DNA of 34,491 nt from Microbulbifer halophilus (GTDB taxonomy: Bacteria > Pseudomonadota > Gammaproteobacteria > Pseudomonadales > Cellvibrionaceae), in assembly GCF_026183675.1 (NCBI RefSeq), contig NZ_JAPIVK010000040.1, positions 1 to 34,491 on the forward strand. Reading direction: 5' to 3'. Positions 26,175 through 34,491 of this stretch are shown here, piece after piece (positions within the stretch are counted from its first letter, which is position 1; every line of letters starts with the position of its first letter). The position numbers and the translations under genes were made by a program. The notes under the pieces were generated by a model that saw only the letters and a program-made list of their open reading frames with translations, was not told the origin of the DNA and did not search any database.

Positions 26175-26714
26175 TTAGCGCGATTCCGGTTTTTCTACAC
26201 GCACGTAGAAGCGATAATCACCACCGCGCATCAAAAGATAGATATTGTAGGGCTCAAAGTCCTTGCCCTTGTACATGCCCGGGCTGCCCTCGGGCATGCC
26301 CGGCACCGTGAGGCCATAACTTCCCTCGGGCGGGTTGCTCAGGTATTTGCGGATAAAGCGCGCGGGCACATGGCCCTCGAACACATACTTTTTGTTCAGT
26401 ACCGCCGTGTGGCAGCTGTGCATCCCCTCGGGAATGGCCCACTGCCCTTTTATCCTGCTCATGTTGGTGGTGTTGTCGGTGCTGGTTTCGATACCCCTCC
26501 GGTGCAGATGGGCCATCCACTTTTTACAGCAGAAGCAGAGAGGGTTTTTGTGCACCACAAGCGGCCCGCTCAATTCGCCGCTGGAAGCTGTGCCGTTTTC
26601 CCCCTCGTCATCAGACCGGGCATTTTCCACCCACAGCGGTGCAGCTCCCAGGATCACTACCGCCAGCAGGAAACAGGAGAGTCGATCAGTCGGCCTGTGC
26701 ATAGTGGACCGCAT
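26175..26714 (-). CDS. DUF411 metal-binding protein, exported
   Basis: 179 residues from ATG 26714, or 175 from ATG 26702. A hydrophobic segment near residues 12-30 looks like a signal peptide or anchor. The mature part carries the DUF411 signature: HKNPLCFCCKKWMAHL with three cysteines, a following HSCHT, and VPGMPEGSPGM near the C-terminus. Members are often found near copper-handling genes and are assumed to bind metal in the periplasm; no copper gene is visible here. The start overlaps the end of egtD by 17-29 bases, implying translational coupling. Confidence 0.88.
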   Translation of the reverse strand: MRSTMHRPTDRLSCFLLAVVILGAAPLWVENARSDDEGENGTASSGELSGPLVVHKNPLCFCCKKWMAHLHRRGIETSTDNTTNMSRIKGQWAIPEGMHSCHTAVLNKKYVFEGHVPARFIRKYLSNPPEGSYGLTVPGMPEGSPGMYKGKDFEPYNIYLLMRGGDYRFYVRVEKPESR

Positions 26715-27654
26715 AGTGTTGTTTCGCGTCGCTCCAGTGGGCTAGCGGTGAAAAGCCGGTATCCCGCAGCAGTTCGGCAAAACCGGCCAGGGAGTATTTG
26801 TGACTGTTCTCGGTATGGATGGTCTCCCCTTCCCGAAAGGCTATCCGCTCACCACCGATACTGACACAGTGGGATTTCAGGCTGACCAGATGCATCTCGA
26901 CCCGCTGGCGGAGGGGATGATAAAAACTGCGGTGTGCAAACAGGGACAGATCAAAATCCGCGTCCAGCTCCCGATTGATTCGGGCGAGCAGGTTTTTGTT
27001 GAAATCGGCAGTCACGTGGGCGCTGTCGTGGTAGGCCCGCTCCAGCACCACCGAATCCTTGACCAGGTCGGTGCCGATCAGCAGGCCGTCACCGCGCTTC
27101 AGCCGGGACCGGAAATGGGCCAGCAGTGCCCTGGCCTGCTGCGGATCGAAGTTGCCGATGGTGGAGCCGGGGAAAAAGATTACCTGCCGGAGCCCGGCGG
27201 TCCCGTCGGCGGTCGGCCAGGCTTCCATACAGGTGAAATCGCCCACAGCGGCCTCGACCGGGAGGCCCGGCAGGCGGTGCTCGATATCCGCCCTGGCGGC
27301 GAGCAGTATTTCCGGTGATATATCGATGGGAATATAAGCGGCGGGGTTTTCCAGGCTCTCCAGCAGGGGGCGGACCTTCTCACAGTTGCCCGCACCTGGC
27401 TCGACGATCACGGCCCGCGGGCCGATACAGTGGGCCATCTCGGGCAGGTGTTGTTCAAAGATCGCGGCTTCCGTCCGGGTCACATAGTAGTCGCCCAGCT
27501 CGCAGATCCGTTCAAACAGCCGCGAACCGGTTTCATCGTAGAGATACTTGCATGGCAGGCTTTTCTGTTCCCGGTGCAGTCCCTGCAGTACGTCGCTGTA
27601 AAAAGCTTCATCAATCGGGGGGGCTGCGCGCATCGGCGAAGCGGCCATATTCAT
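26686..27654 (-). CDS. egtD: Histidine N-alpha-methyltransferase EgtD (ergothioneine pathway)
   Basis: 322 residues from ATG 27654, whose first bases form an ATGA overlap with the egtB stop; the longer open frame upstream is only a shadow of egtB. EgtD trimethylates histidine to hercynine with three S-adenosylmethionine molecules. Visible family marks are YDETGSRLFERICELGDYYVTRTE, the SAM-binding VEPGAGNCEKV, IDISPEIL, and FFPGSTIGNFDP. The C-terminal half has GDGLLIGTDLVKD and a RVEMHLVS block. Length matches the family. Together with egtB this is the short two-gene ergothioneine set; the C-S lyase (egtE) is not nearby. Confidence 0.96.
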   Translation of the reverse strand: MNMAASPMRAAPPIDEAFYSDVLQGLHREQKSLPCKYLYDETGSRLFERICELGDYYVTRTEAAIFEQHLPEMAHCIGPRAVIVEPGAGNCEKVRPLLESLENPAAYIPIDISPEILLAARADIEHRLPGLPVEAAVGDFTCMEAWPTADGTAGLRQVIFFPGSTIGNFDPQQARALLAHFRSRLKRGDGLLIGTDLVKDSVVLERAYHDSAHVTADFNKNLLARINRELDADFDLSLFAHRSFYHPLRQRVEMHLVSLKSHCVSIGGERIAFREGETIHTENSHKYSLAGFAELLRDTGFSPLAHWSDAKQHYAVHYAQAD

Positions 27655-28946
27655 ACTGCATCTCCTGCCAAACGAATTCCGGTAAACTGCCACGCCTGGT
27701 GCGGGTAGAAGAAATTGCGGTAACTCATGCGGATATGGTCCGCGGGTGTAATACAGGAGCCGCCGCGCAGCACCTTCTGGTTGCACATGAACTTGCCGTT
27801 GTACTCGCCGACGGCATCCTCGCTGGCGCGGAAGCCGGGATATGGGTGGTAGGCGCTCGCGGTCCACTCCCACAGGTCGCCGAGGAACTGGGGTTGCCCC
27901 GGCGCCGCAGCGACCGGCCCGAAGAGGCGTTTTTCCAGCAGGTTGGCAACCGCCAGTTGGTCCGGCTGGCGCAGCAGGCAGGCGGCGACTTCCCATTCAA
28001 ACTCGGTGGGCAGGCGCTTGCCGGCCCAGGTGGCGAAGGCATCGGCCTCGTAGAAGCTGAGATGACAGGCCGGTTCCGCGCCGCGCAGCGGCTGCAGGCC
28101 GGCGAGGGTGAACTGATACCAGTGCCCTTCCCTCTCCCGCCAGTAAAGGGGATGCGAGGCCCGCGTTTTCTGCAGCCAGGACCAGCCGTCGGAAAGCCAG
28201 AGGCGCGGCTCGCGGTAGCCGCCGTCCCGGATAAACTCCCGGTATTCGCTGTTGGTGACCAGGCGCGAGGCGATGCGGAAATCCTGCAGTAACTGGCGGT
28301 GCGCGGGGCCTTCGTTGTCGAAATAGAAGTGCTCCCCCTCACTGCCGATACTGTAGATACCGCCGGCAATATCCAGCCAGCGCACCTCGTTGGCGGCCTC
28401 CTCGTCGCCGCTCTCGCCGTCGTCGTCCGCAGCGCTGTAGGCCGGCATGGTGGGGTTGATGGAGAAGGCGTGCTTGATATCTGTCAGCAGCAGTTCCTGG
28501 TGTTGCTGTTCGTGGTTGAGGCCCAGTATCACCAGGTATTCCAGTTCCGGCCGCCATTCGTCCGCGGACAGGAGCGCGGCCATATGGCGGTCGACACTGC
28601 GGCGATAGGCGAAGACGGTATCCAGGTGGGGCCGGGATAGCAGCCCCCGGTGCGGCCGGCTGAACGGCGTGCCGAGGCTGTTGTAATAGGAGTTGAAAAG
28701 CTGGTGGAAATCCGGGTCGAACTGCCGGTAACCGGCCAGGTGGGGGCGCAGCAGGAAGGTTTCGAAGAACCAGCTTGTGTGGGCGAGGTGCCACTTCGTG
28801 GGGCTGGCGTCCGGCATCGACTGCAGTTGCATATCTTCCGCGGACAGCGGATCCACCAACTGCTCCGTTTCTCCACGTATTCGCCGATAGCGCGCGAGGA
28901 GTTCTTCCCGAACGTCTGTGTCTACCTCTCCCGCCAGTAATGCCAT
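27651..28946 (-). CDS. egtB: Hercynine sulfoxide synthase EgtB (non-haem iron)
   Basis: 431 residues from ATG 28946. An open frame reaches 29111, but the first 55 residues of that version do not look like the family, although the ribosome site for 28946 is weak. EgtB joins a thiol (gamma-glutamylcysteine or cysteine) to hercynine using oxygen and iron. The N-terminal DinB-like domain holds the iron histidines: one in WHLAHTSWFFE near residues 52-62, and His145 and His149 in LGLNHEQQHQELLLTD. The C-terminal part is the formylglycine-generating-enzyme-like fold (DIAGGIYSIGS, NEGPAHRQLLQDF, LWEWTASAYHPYPGF, VLRGGSC). Operon with egtD by ATGA overlap. Confidence 0.95.
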   Translation of the reverse strand: MALLAGEVDTDVREELLARYRRIRGETEQLVDPLSAEDMQLQSMPDASPTKWHLAHTSWFFETFLLRPHLAGYRQFDPDFHQLFNSYYNSLGTPFSRPHRGLLSRPHLDTVFAYRRSVDRHMAALLSADEWRPELEYLVILGLNHEQQHQELLLTDIKHAFSINPTMPAYSAADDDGESGDEEAANEVRWLDIAGGIYSIGSEGEHFYFDNEGPAHRQLLQDFRIASRLVTNSEYREFIRDGGYREPRLWLSDGWSWLQKTRASHPLYWREREGHWYQFTLAGLQPLRGAEPACHLSFYEADAFATWAGKRLPTEFEWEVAACLLRQPDQLAVANLLEKRLFGPVAAAPGQPQFLGDLWEWTASAYHPYPGFRASEDAVGEYNGKFMCNQKVLRGGSCITPADHIRMSYRNFFYPHQAWQFTGIRLAGDAV

Positions 28947-29111
28947 GGCAATTGCCGACTGCGATCCTTTTCGAATGATGATACGCAGTTTTGGCGGGAT
29001 TCCCACGAAATTACCAGCCGCGCGGGTGTAATTGGCATCTATTTCCCCATGTTGGAAATTGGCGCACCCGGGTCGGTGGGGCGCGAAGGGTAAAGGCGGG
29101 ACGGTGCTCAC

Positions 29112-29138
29112 AAAAAGGGCCGGCAGTGCCGGCCCTTT
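29112..29138 (-). terminator. Intrinsic terminator of the TonB-dependent receptor gene
   Basis: On the minus strand an 11-base perfect stem (AAAGGGCCGGC pairing with GCCGGCCCTTT, 3-base loop) ends in a T-run at 29116-29112. It lies about 25 bases after the receptor stop codon, so receptor transcripts should end before egtB. Confidence 0.85.
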
Positions 29139-29163
29139 CCGTTGAGGCTGTCACGGACAGTGC

Positions 29164-31764
29164 TCAGAAACGCACGGTGAAGTCGGCACCGTACATCCGC
29201 GGCATAAAGCGCCAGGCCGGGCTGGCGCCAATGGCCGCACCGGTACCGCCGTAGCCACCGGCGATCTCCTCGTCGCTGGCGTTCTTCACCCACAGTGCCG
29301 CCGAGTAGCGATCGGAGGCACTGTTCCAGCCCGCGCGCAGGTTCAGCAGTTGGTAGTCCTCGATCACGCGGGTCGGGTCGCTGATAGAGCCGATACGCTC
29401 GTCGGTCCAGTTGTAATCCGCGCGCAGCACGAAGTCCGCACCGGAGTTCATCGGAACGGTGTACTCGGCGAGGATGTTGAACTTGTTCTCCGGGGTGGAG
29501 ACACGCGGCTGGCCAACGCGGGAGTGCTCCTCTTCGGTTTCACCGATTGCCTCGATGATCTGGTAACGGGTGTACTCGGTGTCCAGGTAGGAGTAGTTGC
29601 CGGCGATAAACAGGTTGTCGGTGGCCGCCCACTGCAGTTCCACTTCCGCGCCCTGGCCTTCGGCATCGGCGTTGCGCAGGTAGTAGTTGGGGATGGGGGC
29701 GCCCACCAGGTCCAGTTGCTGCAGGTTGTCGTATTCGTAGCTAAAGATAGATGTATTCAGTTTGACACGGTTGTCGAACAGGCTGCTTTTCAGACCCAGC
29801 TCCATGTTGACGACATCTTCCTGGTCGAAAGAGGGGTCGATGCCCTCCGCGGCACTAAAGCTGTTGAAGCCGCCGGCCTTGAAGCCATCTGCCACCGAGA
29901 AGAAGGTCATCACGTCGTCGTTCCAGCGGTAGTCGAGGACGACGCGGCCGGACAGGTCGCTCCAGGAGTCATCGAGGTCCTGATGCAGATCGGCAATACC
30001 GTTGTTGTTGAACGCCATGCCGAAGCGTTGGGCGGGAATACAGGGCTGAGCTTCCGCAGATTCACAGGAAGGCACTGACGGCAGGGGCAGCTGCATAAGA
30101 ACGCTGCCATCTTCCCCGTATACGTCGACTTCCCCACCGGCCAATGCAACCGGCAGGGTGTTCTGGTAAGCGCTTTCGATGGTGAAGTCTTTCTCGTCGG
30201 CGGTGTAACGGGCGCCGACGGTCAGGTCCATCTTGTCGGTCAGGCTCCAGGTCACGTCGCCGTACACCGCCGCTGAGCGGTAGTCGCCGGTATTGGTCAC
30301 CGTCTCATTCCACTCCGTGTCTGCCATTACCCAGGGAGCGATACCGGCCATCAATTGGGCCGCCATCTGCTCCCGGTCGAGCATGCTGGCATTGATGGAC
30401 TCCGGCGCGCCGAACATCGTCAGCAGTTGATCGGCCTGGCCGGACTGGACCATCAGGTCGTAGACGAAAGTGGAAACCGCCGCGCCTTCCTGCCCCCCGG
30501 CAATCATCGCCTGGCGCTGTTGTACAGCCAGGTCTTCGAGCTGTGTGGTGGTCAGGTCTGCCCCCGCCATCTGGGCTTTTACGCCTTCATAAACAGCGAA
30601 GGATTCCAGTGAACCGGCGGTAAAATAGGCATCGGTATCGTGTTCCAGTTCCTCGCGGGAATAGGACGCGCCGACAGTCCACTTCAGAGTGTCGGTCACG
30701 CCATTCAGGCGAAACTCCTGGGAGAACTGGGTCTGGTCGTCGAAGTTGGCGGAACCGAACATATAGTCCGGATTTGCGGTACCGTCCTCATCCTGTTGCA
30801 GATGCGCATCGAAACCGCGGTAGGCGGTGATGGAGGTAAAAGTGAAATCCTCGAAGTCACTGGTAACGGTCACCGAGGTACCCCAGGAGTCGCGATCCTC
30901 GATGGTGGGCGTATCCAGGGAGTAGTCACCAAAGACGTCGGTGCCACCTTCCATTTCCTGGAGTGTCGGCACAATCGAGGTACGCAGCGCACTGCCCTGG
31001 TCCATCACGCCGTAGTCGGCGCGCCACAGTACCTCGGTATCGAGCGTCGGCTCCCACAGCAGCGAGGCGCGGTAGGTCTGGGTATCCTGGTTGCCGGCTT
31101 CGAAATCACCTCCCAGGTTATCTGCGAAGGAGTCCCTGCGGTTGCTGGACGCGGTGAAGCGGCCGTACAGGTTGCCGGCAATCTGGCGATTCAACAGCAG
31201 ATCGGAAGACTGGCGGCCGTAGTTGCCGGCGGTCAGGCTCAGTTCGGCGGTGTCATCCGCCTGCGGTTTCTTGCTGATGATATGGATAGCGCCACCGGTG
31301 GCGTTGCGGCCGAACAGAGTGCCCTGCGGGCCTTTCAATACTTCCACCCGTTCTATATCCGCCAGGGGAATTTCCGCACCGGCACCGCGGCCGGTGTAGA
31401 CACCGTCCACGTAGACCGCCACCGCGGGATCAGATCCGACGGTAAAATCGCTGGTCTGGATGCCCCGGATACTGTAGGTGGGCTGCAGCGGAGTATCGTT
31501 ATTCATCTCGACACCCGGCGTGAACTTGCCCAGGTCGGTGAGATTCTCCACACCCATGGCCTTCATGTTGTCGCCAGTGAAGGCGGAGATGGCGATGGGG
31601 ACGTCCTGCAGGTTTTCCGAGCGCTTCTGTGCCGTTACCACAACTTCCTCGATTTCTGCCGCAGTGGCAGTGGCGCTGAGTGCGGTGGCAAAGGCAATGG
31701 CCCCGGAGAGAATGGACAGGCGGAATTGCCGGTTTTTACCGGTCTGATCGGCGTCGTGCATCAT
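29164..31764 (-). CDS. TonB-dependent outer-membrane receptor
   Basis: 866 residues with a signal peptide (about 1-36, ending ATATAA), a TonB box EEVVVTAQ at 39-46, a plug domain (about 50-165: DVPIAISAF, PTYSIRGIQ, VAVYVDGVYTGR, VEVLKGPQGTLFGRNATGGAI) and a beta-barrel ending in the outer-membrane signature ...ADFTVRF with terminal Phe. It imports a large substrate using energy from TonB. The sequence is of the general type common in Cellvibrionales and sphingomonads, whose substrates (polyketide-like, saccharide or other) are mostly unknown. A long non-barrel insertion of about 115 residues (372-486), rich in Ala, Gln and Met, must lie in an extracellular loop. Two ATG codons are adjacent (31764, 31761), with AGGA upstream. 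It is transcribed alone and ends in a strong terminator. Confidence 0.93.
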   Translation of the reverse strand: MMHDADQTGKNRQFRLSILSGAIAFATALSATATAAEIEEVVVTAQKRSENLQDVPIAISAFTGDNMKAMGVENLTDLGKFTPGVEMNNDTPLQPTYSIRGIQTSDFTVGSDPAVAVYVDGVYTGRGAGAEIPLADIERVEVLKGPQGTLFGRNATGGAIHIISKKPQADDTAELSLTAGNYGRQSSDLLLNRQIAGNLYGRFTASSNRRDSFADNLGGDFEAGNQDTQTYRASLLWEPTLDTEVLWRADYGVMDQGSALRTSIVPTLQEMEGGTDVFGDYSLDTPTIEDRDSWGTSVTVTSDFEDFTFTSITAYRGFDAHLQQDEDGTANPDYMFGSANFDDQTQFSQEFRLNGVTDTLKWTVGASYSREELEHDTDAYFTAGSLESFAVYEGVKAQMAGADLTTTQLEDLAVQQRQAMIAGGQEGAAVSTFVYDLMVQSGQADQLLTMFGAPESINASMLDREQMAAQLMAGIAPWVMADTEWNETVTNTGDYRSAAVYGDVTWSLTDKMDLTVGARYTADEKDFTIESAYQNTLPVALAGGEVDVYGEDGSVLMQLPLPSVPSCESAEAQPCIPAQRFGMAFNNNGIADLHQDLDDSWSDLSGRVVLDYRWNDDVMTFFSVADGFKAGGFNSFSAAEGIDPSFDQEDVVNMELGLKSSLFDNRVKLNTSIFSYEYDNLQQLDLVGAPIPNYYLRNADAEGQGAEVELQWAATDNLFIAGNYSYLDTEYTRYQIIEAIGETEEEHSRVGQPRVSTPENKFNILAEYTVPMNSGADFVLRADYNWTDERIGSISDPTRVIEDYQLLNLRAGWNSASDRYSAALWVKNASDEEIAGGYGGTGAAIGASPAWRFMPRMYGADFTVRF

Positions 31765-32066
31765 CGCGTCCTCGCGTTTGTTGTTATAGAAAAGCGTGAT
31801 GTTCAGATAGATGTTTGTTGTTTATCTTTTTTGTTATGAAACGCCATACTACGACCCAGCAAGGGGATTGGAAACCCTGTTGTGACTTTTTCCCGATGAC
31901 TGGTCAGTTCTGGGTGGCGCCTAAATCATTATTAATATTCTAATGACACCCTATTCCACAGAAAATTCTCATTCGTGACCGCAGTTTGTCCTCGAGTAAC
32001 TATTTTGGTGCAAACTAGCATTGTTAATCTTCCGATTTGCACCAATGACAACAATGACCAGGCAAA
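31765..32066. other. Divergent promoter region between receptor and acylase genes
   Basis: 302 bases without a gene. It is AT-rich and must hold both promoters. Apart from the 10-base inverted repeat near the acylase start, nothing distinctive was recognised. Confidence 0.5.
32005..32045. promoter_or_regulatory. Inverted repeat TTGGTGCAAA / TTTGCACCAA before the acylase gene
   Basis: Two perfect 10-base arms (32005-32014 and 32036-32045) with a 21-base spacer, ending 27 bases before the ATG at 32073. The spacing is two helical turns, as expected for a dimeric regulator or a pair of half-sites, and the place suits repression of the acylase gene. The regulator is unknown. Confidence 0.5.
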
Positions 32067-32072
32067 GTGACC

Positions 32073-34430
32073 ATGTCTCTTAGAGTGTCCCTCTCCCCTC
32101 TGATCGCTCGTATTCTGTTGGGCGCCGTCGCCCTGTCGCTGATACTGTTTGCCATCATCTGGCTGTGGCTGCGCCAGAGCCTGCCGGTTCTGGGCGGAAA
32201 GCTGGAGACCGGCCACCTGGAGGTTCCGGCCACCATCCGCCGCGATGCCCAGGGGGTGGCCCTGATCGAATCCGACAGCCGCAACAGCAGCGCCTTCGCG
32301 CTGGGCTTCCTGCACGCGCAGGAGCGCTTTTTCCAGATGGATCTGTTGCGGCGCAATTCCGCTGGTGAATTGTCTGAACTGTTTGGCGACGCTGCGCTGG
32401 AACACGATCGCGGTATTCGCGTACACCAATTCCGCCAGCGCGCGGAGCGCAATGTGGCCGCTCTGCCCCGCGATCAGAGGCAGTTGCTGGCGCAGTATGT
32501 CGAAGGGGTGAACTACGGTCTGGGGCAGCTCGGTGCCACCCCCTGGGAATACGCACTGCTCGGCGCCGAACCGCGCCCCTGGCGTGCGGCCGACAGCATG
32601 CTGACCATCTTCAGCATGTACCTGACGCTGCAGAGCCCTACCGGCAACTTCGAACGCCGGGATACGGCGCTGGCGGAACTGCTGCCGCGGGACCTGTATC
32701 AGTTTTTCTTCCCCGCCGGCGGCAGTTGGGACGCGCCACTGATCGGCGGCCCCCGCGGCCCGGTGACCCTGCCGCAGACGAATATCGCCACGCTACTGGA
32801 AGCGGATCAATCCATCGCCTACCAGCCGATGACGAGCGAAGATCGCATCGCCGGCAGCAACAACTGGGTCGTCGGCGGCGCGCTGACCGAACACGGCTCG
32901 GCCATATTGGCCGACGATATGCACCTTGGCCTGGATGTGCCCAATATCTGGTACCGCGCCGGCTGGAAAATACCCGGTACCGACCGCTATCTGCGCGGTG
33001 CCACCCTGCCCGGCGGCCCCATCGCCGTAGTGGGCAGCAACGGCAGGGTGGCCTGGGGCTTTACCAATACCGGCGGCGACTGGAGCGACCTGATCCCGCT
33101 GGAGCTGAGCGAAGATGGCGGGAAATATCGTACGCCGGATGGCTGGCGGGCGTTCGAGGTGGCCGAGGAGAGCATCGCGGTAAAAGGGGCCGAGCCGGAA
33201 ACCATCGAAGTGCGCAAAACCATCTGGGGGCCGGTGGTGGCGGAGAACCACCGGGGCAGGCCCCTCGCCTACCGCTGGGTGGCGCACGATCCCCGCGGTG
33301 CCAACCTGAACCTGTTGCGCATAGAAACGGTGGAGACGGCGAAAGAGGCGCTGGATCTCGGCCCGCAACTGGGCATTCCCCACCAGAACCTGGTGGTGGG
33401 CGACAACGAGGGGCATATCGGCTGGACCGTGGGCGGTGCCATTCCGCGGCGTGTGGGTTTCGACGGCAGCCGCTCCGTCTCCTGGGCGGATGGCGATGCC
33501 TACTGGGATGGCTATCTGTCCGCGGCGGAACAGCCCCGGGTCTACGACCCGCCCTCCCACCGGATCTGGACCGCAAACGCCCGCACCATGGACGGCGACT
33601 TCCTGCAGATCATGGGCAACCAGGGTTACGCCCTGGGGGCACGCCAGCAGCAGATCCGCGACAACCTCTTCGCCCGCGACCGGTTTACCGAAAAGGACCT
33701 GCTCGACATCCAGCTCGACGACCGAGCCGTTTTCCTGCAACGCTGGCAGAAGAACCTGCTGTCGCTGCTGGCCGGCCGGGACAACTATGCCGATGTGCGC
33801 GCACAGGTGGAAAACTGGGGTGGCCGCGCCAGCGCCAGTTCGGTCGGCTACCGGATGGTGCGCAATTACCGCCTGAAATTCATGGAGTACGCCACCGCGC
33901 CGGTGCTGAGCTATATGCGCCGCTTCGACGAGGAGTTTTCGCTGGGCTCGGTGAACCGCCAGATCGAGTACGCCATCTGGGAGATGGCCAGCGGCGAGCC
34001 GGACAACCTGCTCAACCCGGATTTCGAATCCTGGCAGTCCCTGAAACTGGCGGCGCTGGATGAAGTGCTGGCGAAGATGGCCGAAGGCGGCCTGCCACTG
34101 GCGGAACAGACCTGGGGCCAACAGAACACCGCCAGGATTCACCACCCGCTGGGCCGCGCCCTGTCCGCGGTCAACTGGTTCACCGCCATGCCGGCGCAAC
34201 CGCTGTCCGGCGATACCCATATGCCGCGGGTACAGTCACCGGACAGCGGTGCCTCCGAGCGCATGGTGGTGGCTCCGGGACACATGGAAAACGCCATTTT
34301 CCATATGGCCACCGGACAGAGTGCGCACCCGTTGTCGCCCTTCTTCGCCAACGGCCACGAAGATTGGGTGGCAGGTAATCCGTCGCCGCTGATGGAGGGG
34401 GAAGCCCGATACGAAATCAATCTTCAGTAG
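32073..34430 (+). CDS. Penicillin acylase family enzyme (acyl-homoserine-lactone acylase-like)
   Basis: 785 residues from ATG 32073; a GTG at 32067 would add two. The N-terminus has a membrane segment (about 8-33), so the protein is exported or anchored in the inner membrane facing the periplasm. It shows the Ntn-hydrolase plan: an alpha part with FALGFLHAQERFFQMDLLRR and GELSELFG, a spacer, and the self-cleavage point before Ser262 in GSNNWVV, whose serine becomes the catalytic N-terminus. Later blocks are DDMHLGLDVPNIWYRAG, GGPIAVVGSNGRVAWGFTN and HQNLVVGDNEGHIGW. Relatives cleave beta-lactam side chains or acyl-homoserine lactones; substrate cannot be told from sequence. It stands alone, divergent from the TonB receptor. 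Confidence 0.93.
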   Translation: MSLRVSLSPLIARILLGAVALSLILFAIIWLWLRQSLPVLGGKLETGHLEVPATIRRDAQGVALIESDSRNSSAFALGFLHAQERFFQMDLLRRNSAGELSELFGDAALEHDRGIRVHQFRQRAERNVAALPRDQRQLLAQYVEGVNYGLGQLGATPWEYALLGAEPRPWRAADSMLTIFSMYLTLQSPTGNFERRDTALAELLPRDLYQFFFPAGGSWDAPLIGGPRGPVTLPQTNIATLLEADQSIAYQPMTSEDRIAGSNNWVVGGALTEHGSAILADDMHLGLDVPNIWYRAGWKIPGTDRYLRGATLPGGPIAVVGSNGRVAWGFTNTGGDWSDLIPLELSEDGGKYRTPDGWRAFEVAEESIAVKGAEPETIEVRKTIWGPVVAENHRGRPLAYRWVAHDPRGANLNLLRIETVETAKEALDLGPQLGIPHQNLVVGDNEGHIGWTVGGAIPRRVGFDGSRSVSWADGDAYWDGYLSAAEQPRVYDPPSHRIWTANARTMDGDFLQIMGNQGYALGARQQQIRDNLFARDRFTEKDLLDIQLDDRAVFLQRWQKNLLSLLAGRDNYADVRAQVENWGGRASASSVGYRMVRNYRLKFMEYATAPVLSYMRRFDEEFSLGSVNRQIEYAIWEMASGEPDNLLNPDFESWQSLKLAALDEVLAKMAEGGLPLAEQTWGQQNTARIHHPLGRALSAVNWFTAMPAQPLSGDTHMPRVQSPDSGASERMVVAPGHMENAIFHMATGQSAHPLSPFFANGHEDWVAGNPSPLMEGEARYEINLQ

Positions 34431-34491
34431 ACAATCCCCACAGAAATGTAGATACCATCTGTCCCTACATCCCTCAAGGGGCTATCTGGCC

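Noticed and set aside
27655..27996. Upstream extension of the egtD frame
   Set aside because: It lies inside egtB in another frame and is Arg/Pro-rich; ATG 27654 with the ATGA overlap gives the normal EgtD length.
30640..31839. Plus-strand open frame of 399 codons opposite the TonB receptor
   Set aside because: It is an antisense shadow of the receptor plug and barrel, with no motif of its own.
32726..34220. Long alternative frames in the acylase region (445 codons plus strand, 475 codons minus strand)
   Set aside because: Both overlap the acylase frame, which has the Ntn-hydrolase signature throughout; their translations are typical high-GC artefacts.
32073..34430. Acylase as a prodrug-activating enzyme of the biosynthetic cluster (PvdQ-like role)
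   Set aside because: It is 12 kb from the operon, on the other strand and separated by IS remnants and housekeeping genes, so nothing in the sequence links it to the product.

Overview
The window looks like a piece of a marine gammaproteobacterial chromosome, perhaps Cellvibrionales (Microbulbifer-like). This rests on gene content (a two-gene egtB/egtD ergothioneine locus, a long TonB-dependent receptor, a YheT-type hydrolase, a penicillin-acylase-family enzyme) and on overall style. It is an impression, not a database result. No tRNA, rRNA or CRISPR array was seen.

The left 19.9 kb is one co-directional minus-strand biosynthetic operon that runs off the left edge. In transcription order it holds an ABC exporter ATPase and permease, two small unrecognised proteins, an MbtH-like protein and a type II thioesterase. 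A 2661-residue synthase follows (FAAL-ACP-KS-AT-ACP-aminotransferase-luciferase-like monooxygenase), then a 2523-residue NRPS (C-A-T-Cy-A-[Ox]-T) and the N-terminal ketosynthase of another PKS. Read as an assembly line, a fatty acid is adenylated and loaded, extended once with malonate, transaminated to a beta-amino acyl chain and probably oxidised next to it. A first residue is then added (glycine-like code), followed by cysteine, which is cyclised and oxidised to a thiazole, and the chain passes to a PKS module. Offloading lies outside the window.

Between 19.9 and 23.5 kb is a scar zone. It has a frameshifted IS630-type transposase tail abutting a membrane-fusion-protein gene that seems to have lost its 3' end. 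Beyond that are an ISL3-type transposase tail, a frameshifted phosphopantetheinyl transferase with an altered metal-binding motif, and a 155-bp MITE-like palindrome flanked by CTAG whose right copy supplies the stop codon of the next gene. This is probably the edge of the acquired cluster.

From 23.5 kb to the right end lie ordinary chromosomal genes: a di-haem cytochrome c peroxidase-like protein, an egtB-egtD-DUF411-yheT gene string with overlapping ends, a TonB-dependent receptor with its own terminator, and, divergently, a penicillin/acyl-homoserine-lactone acylase family enzyme.
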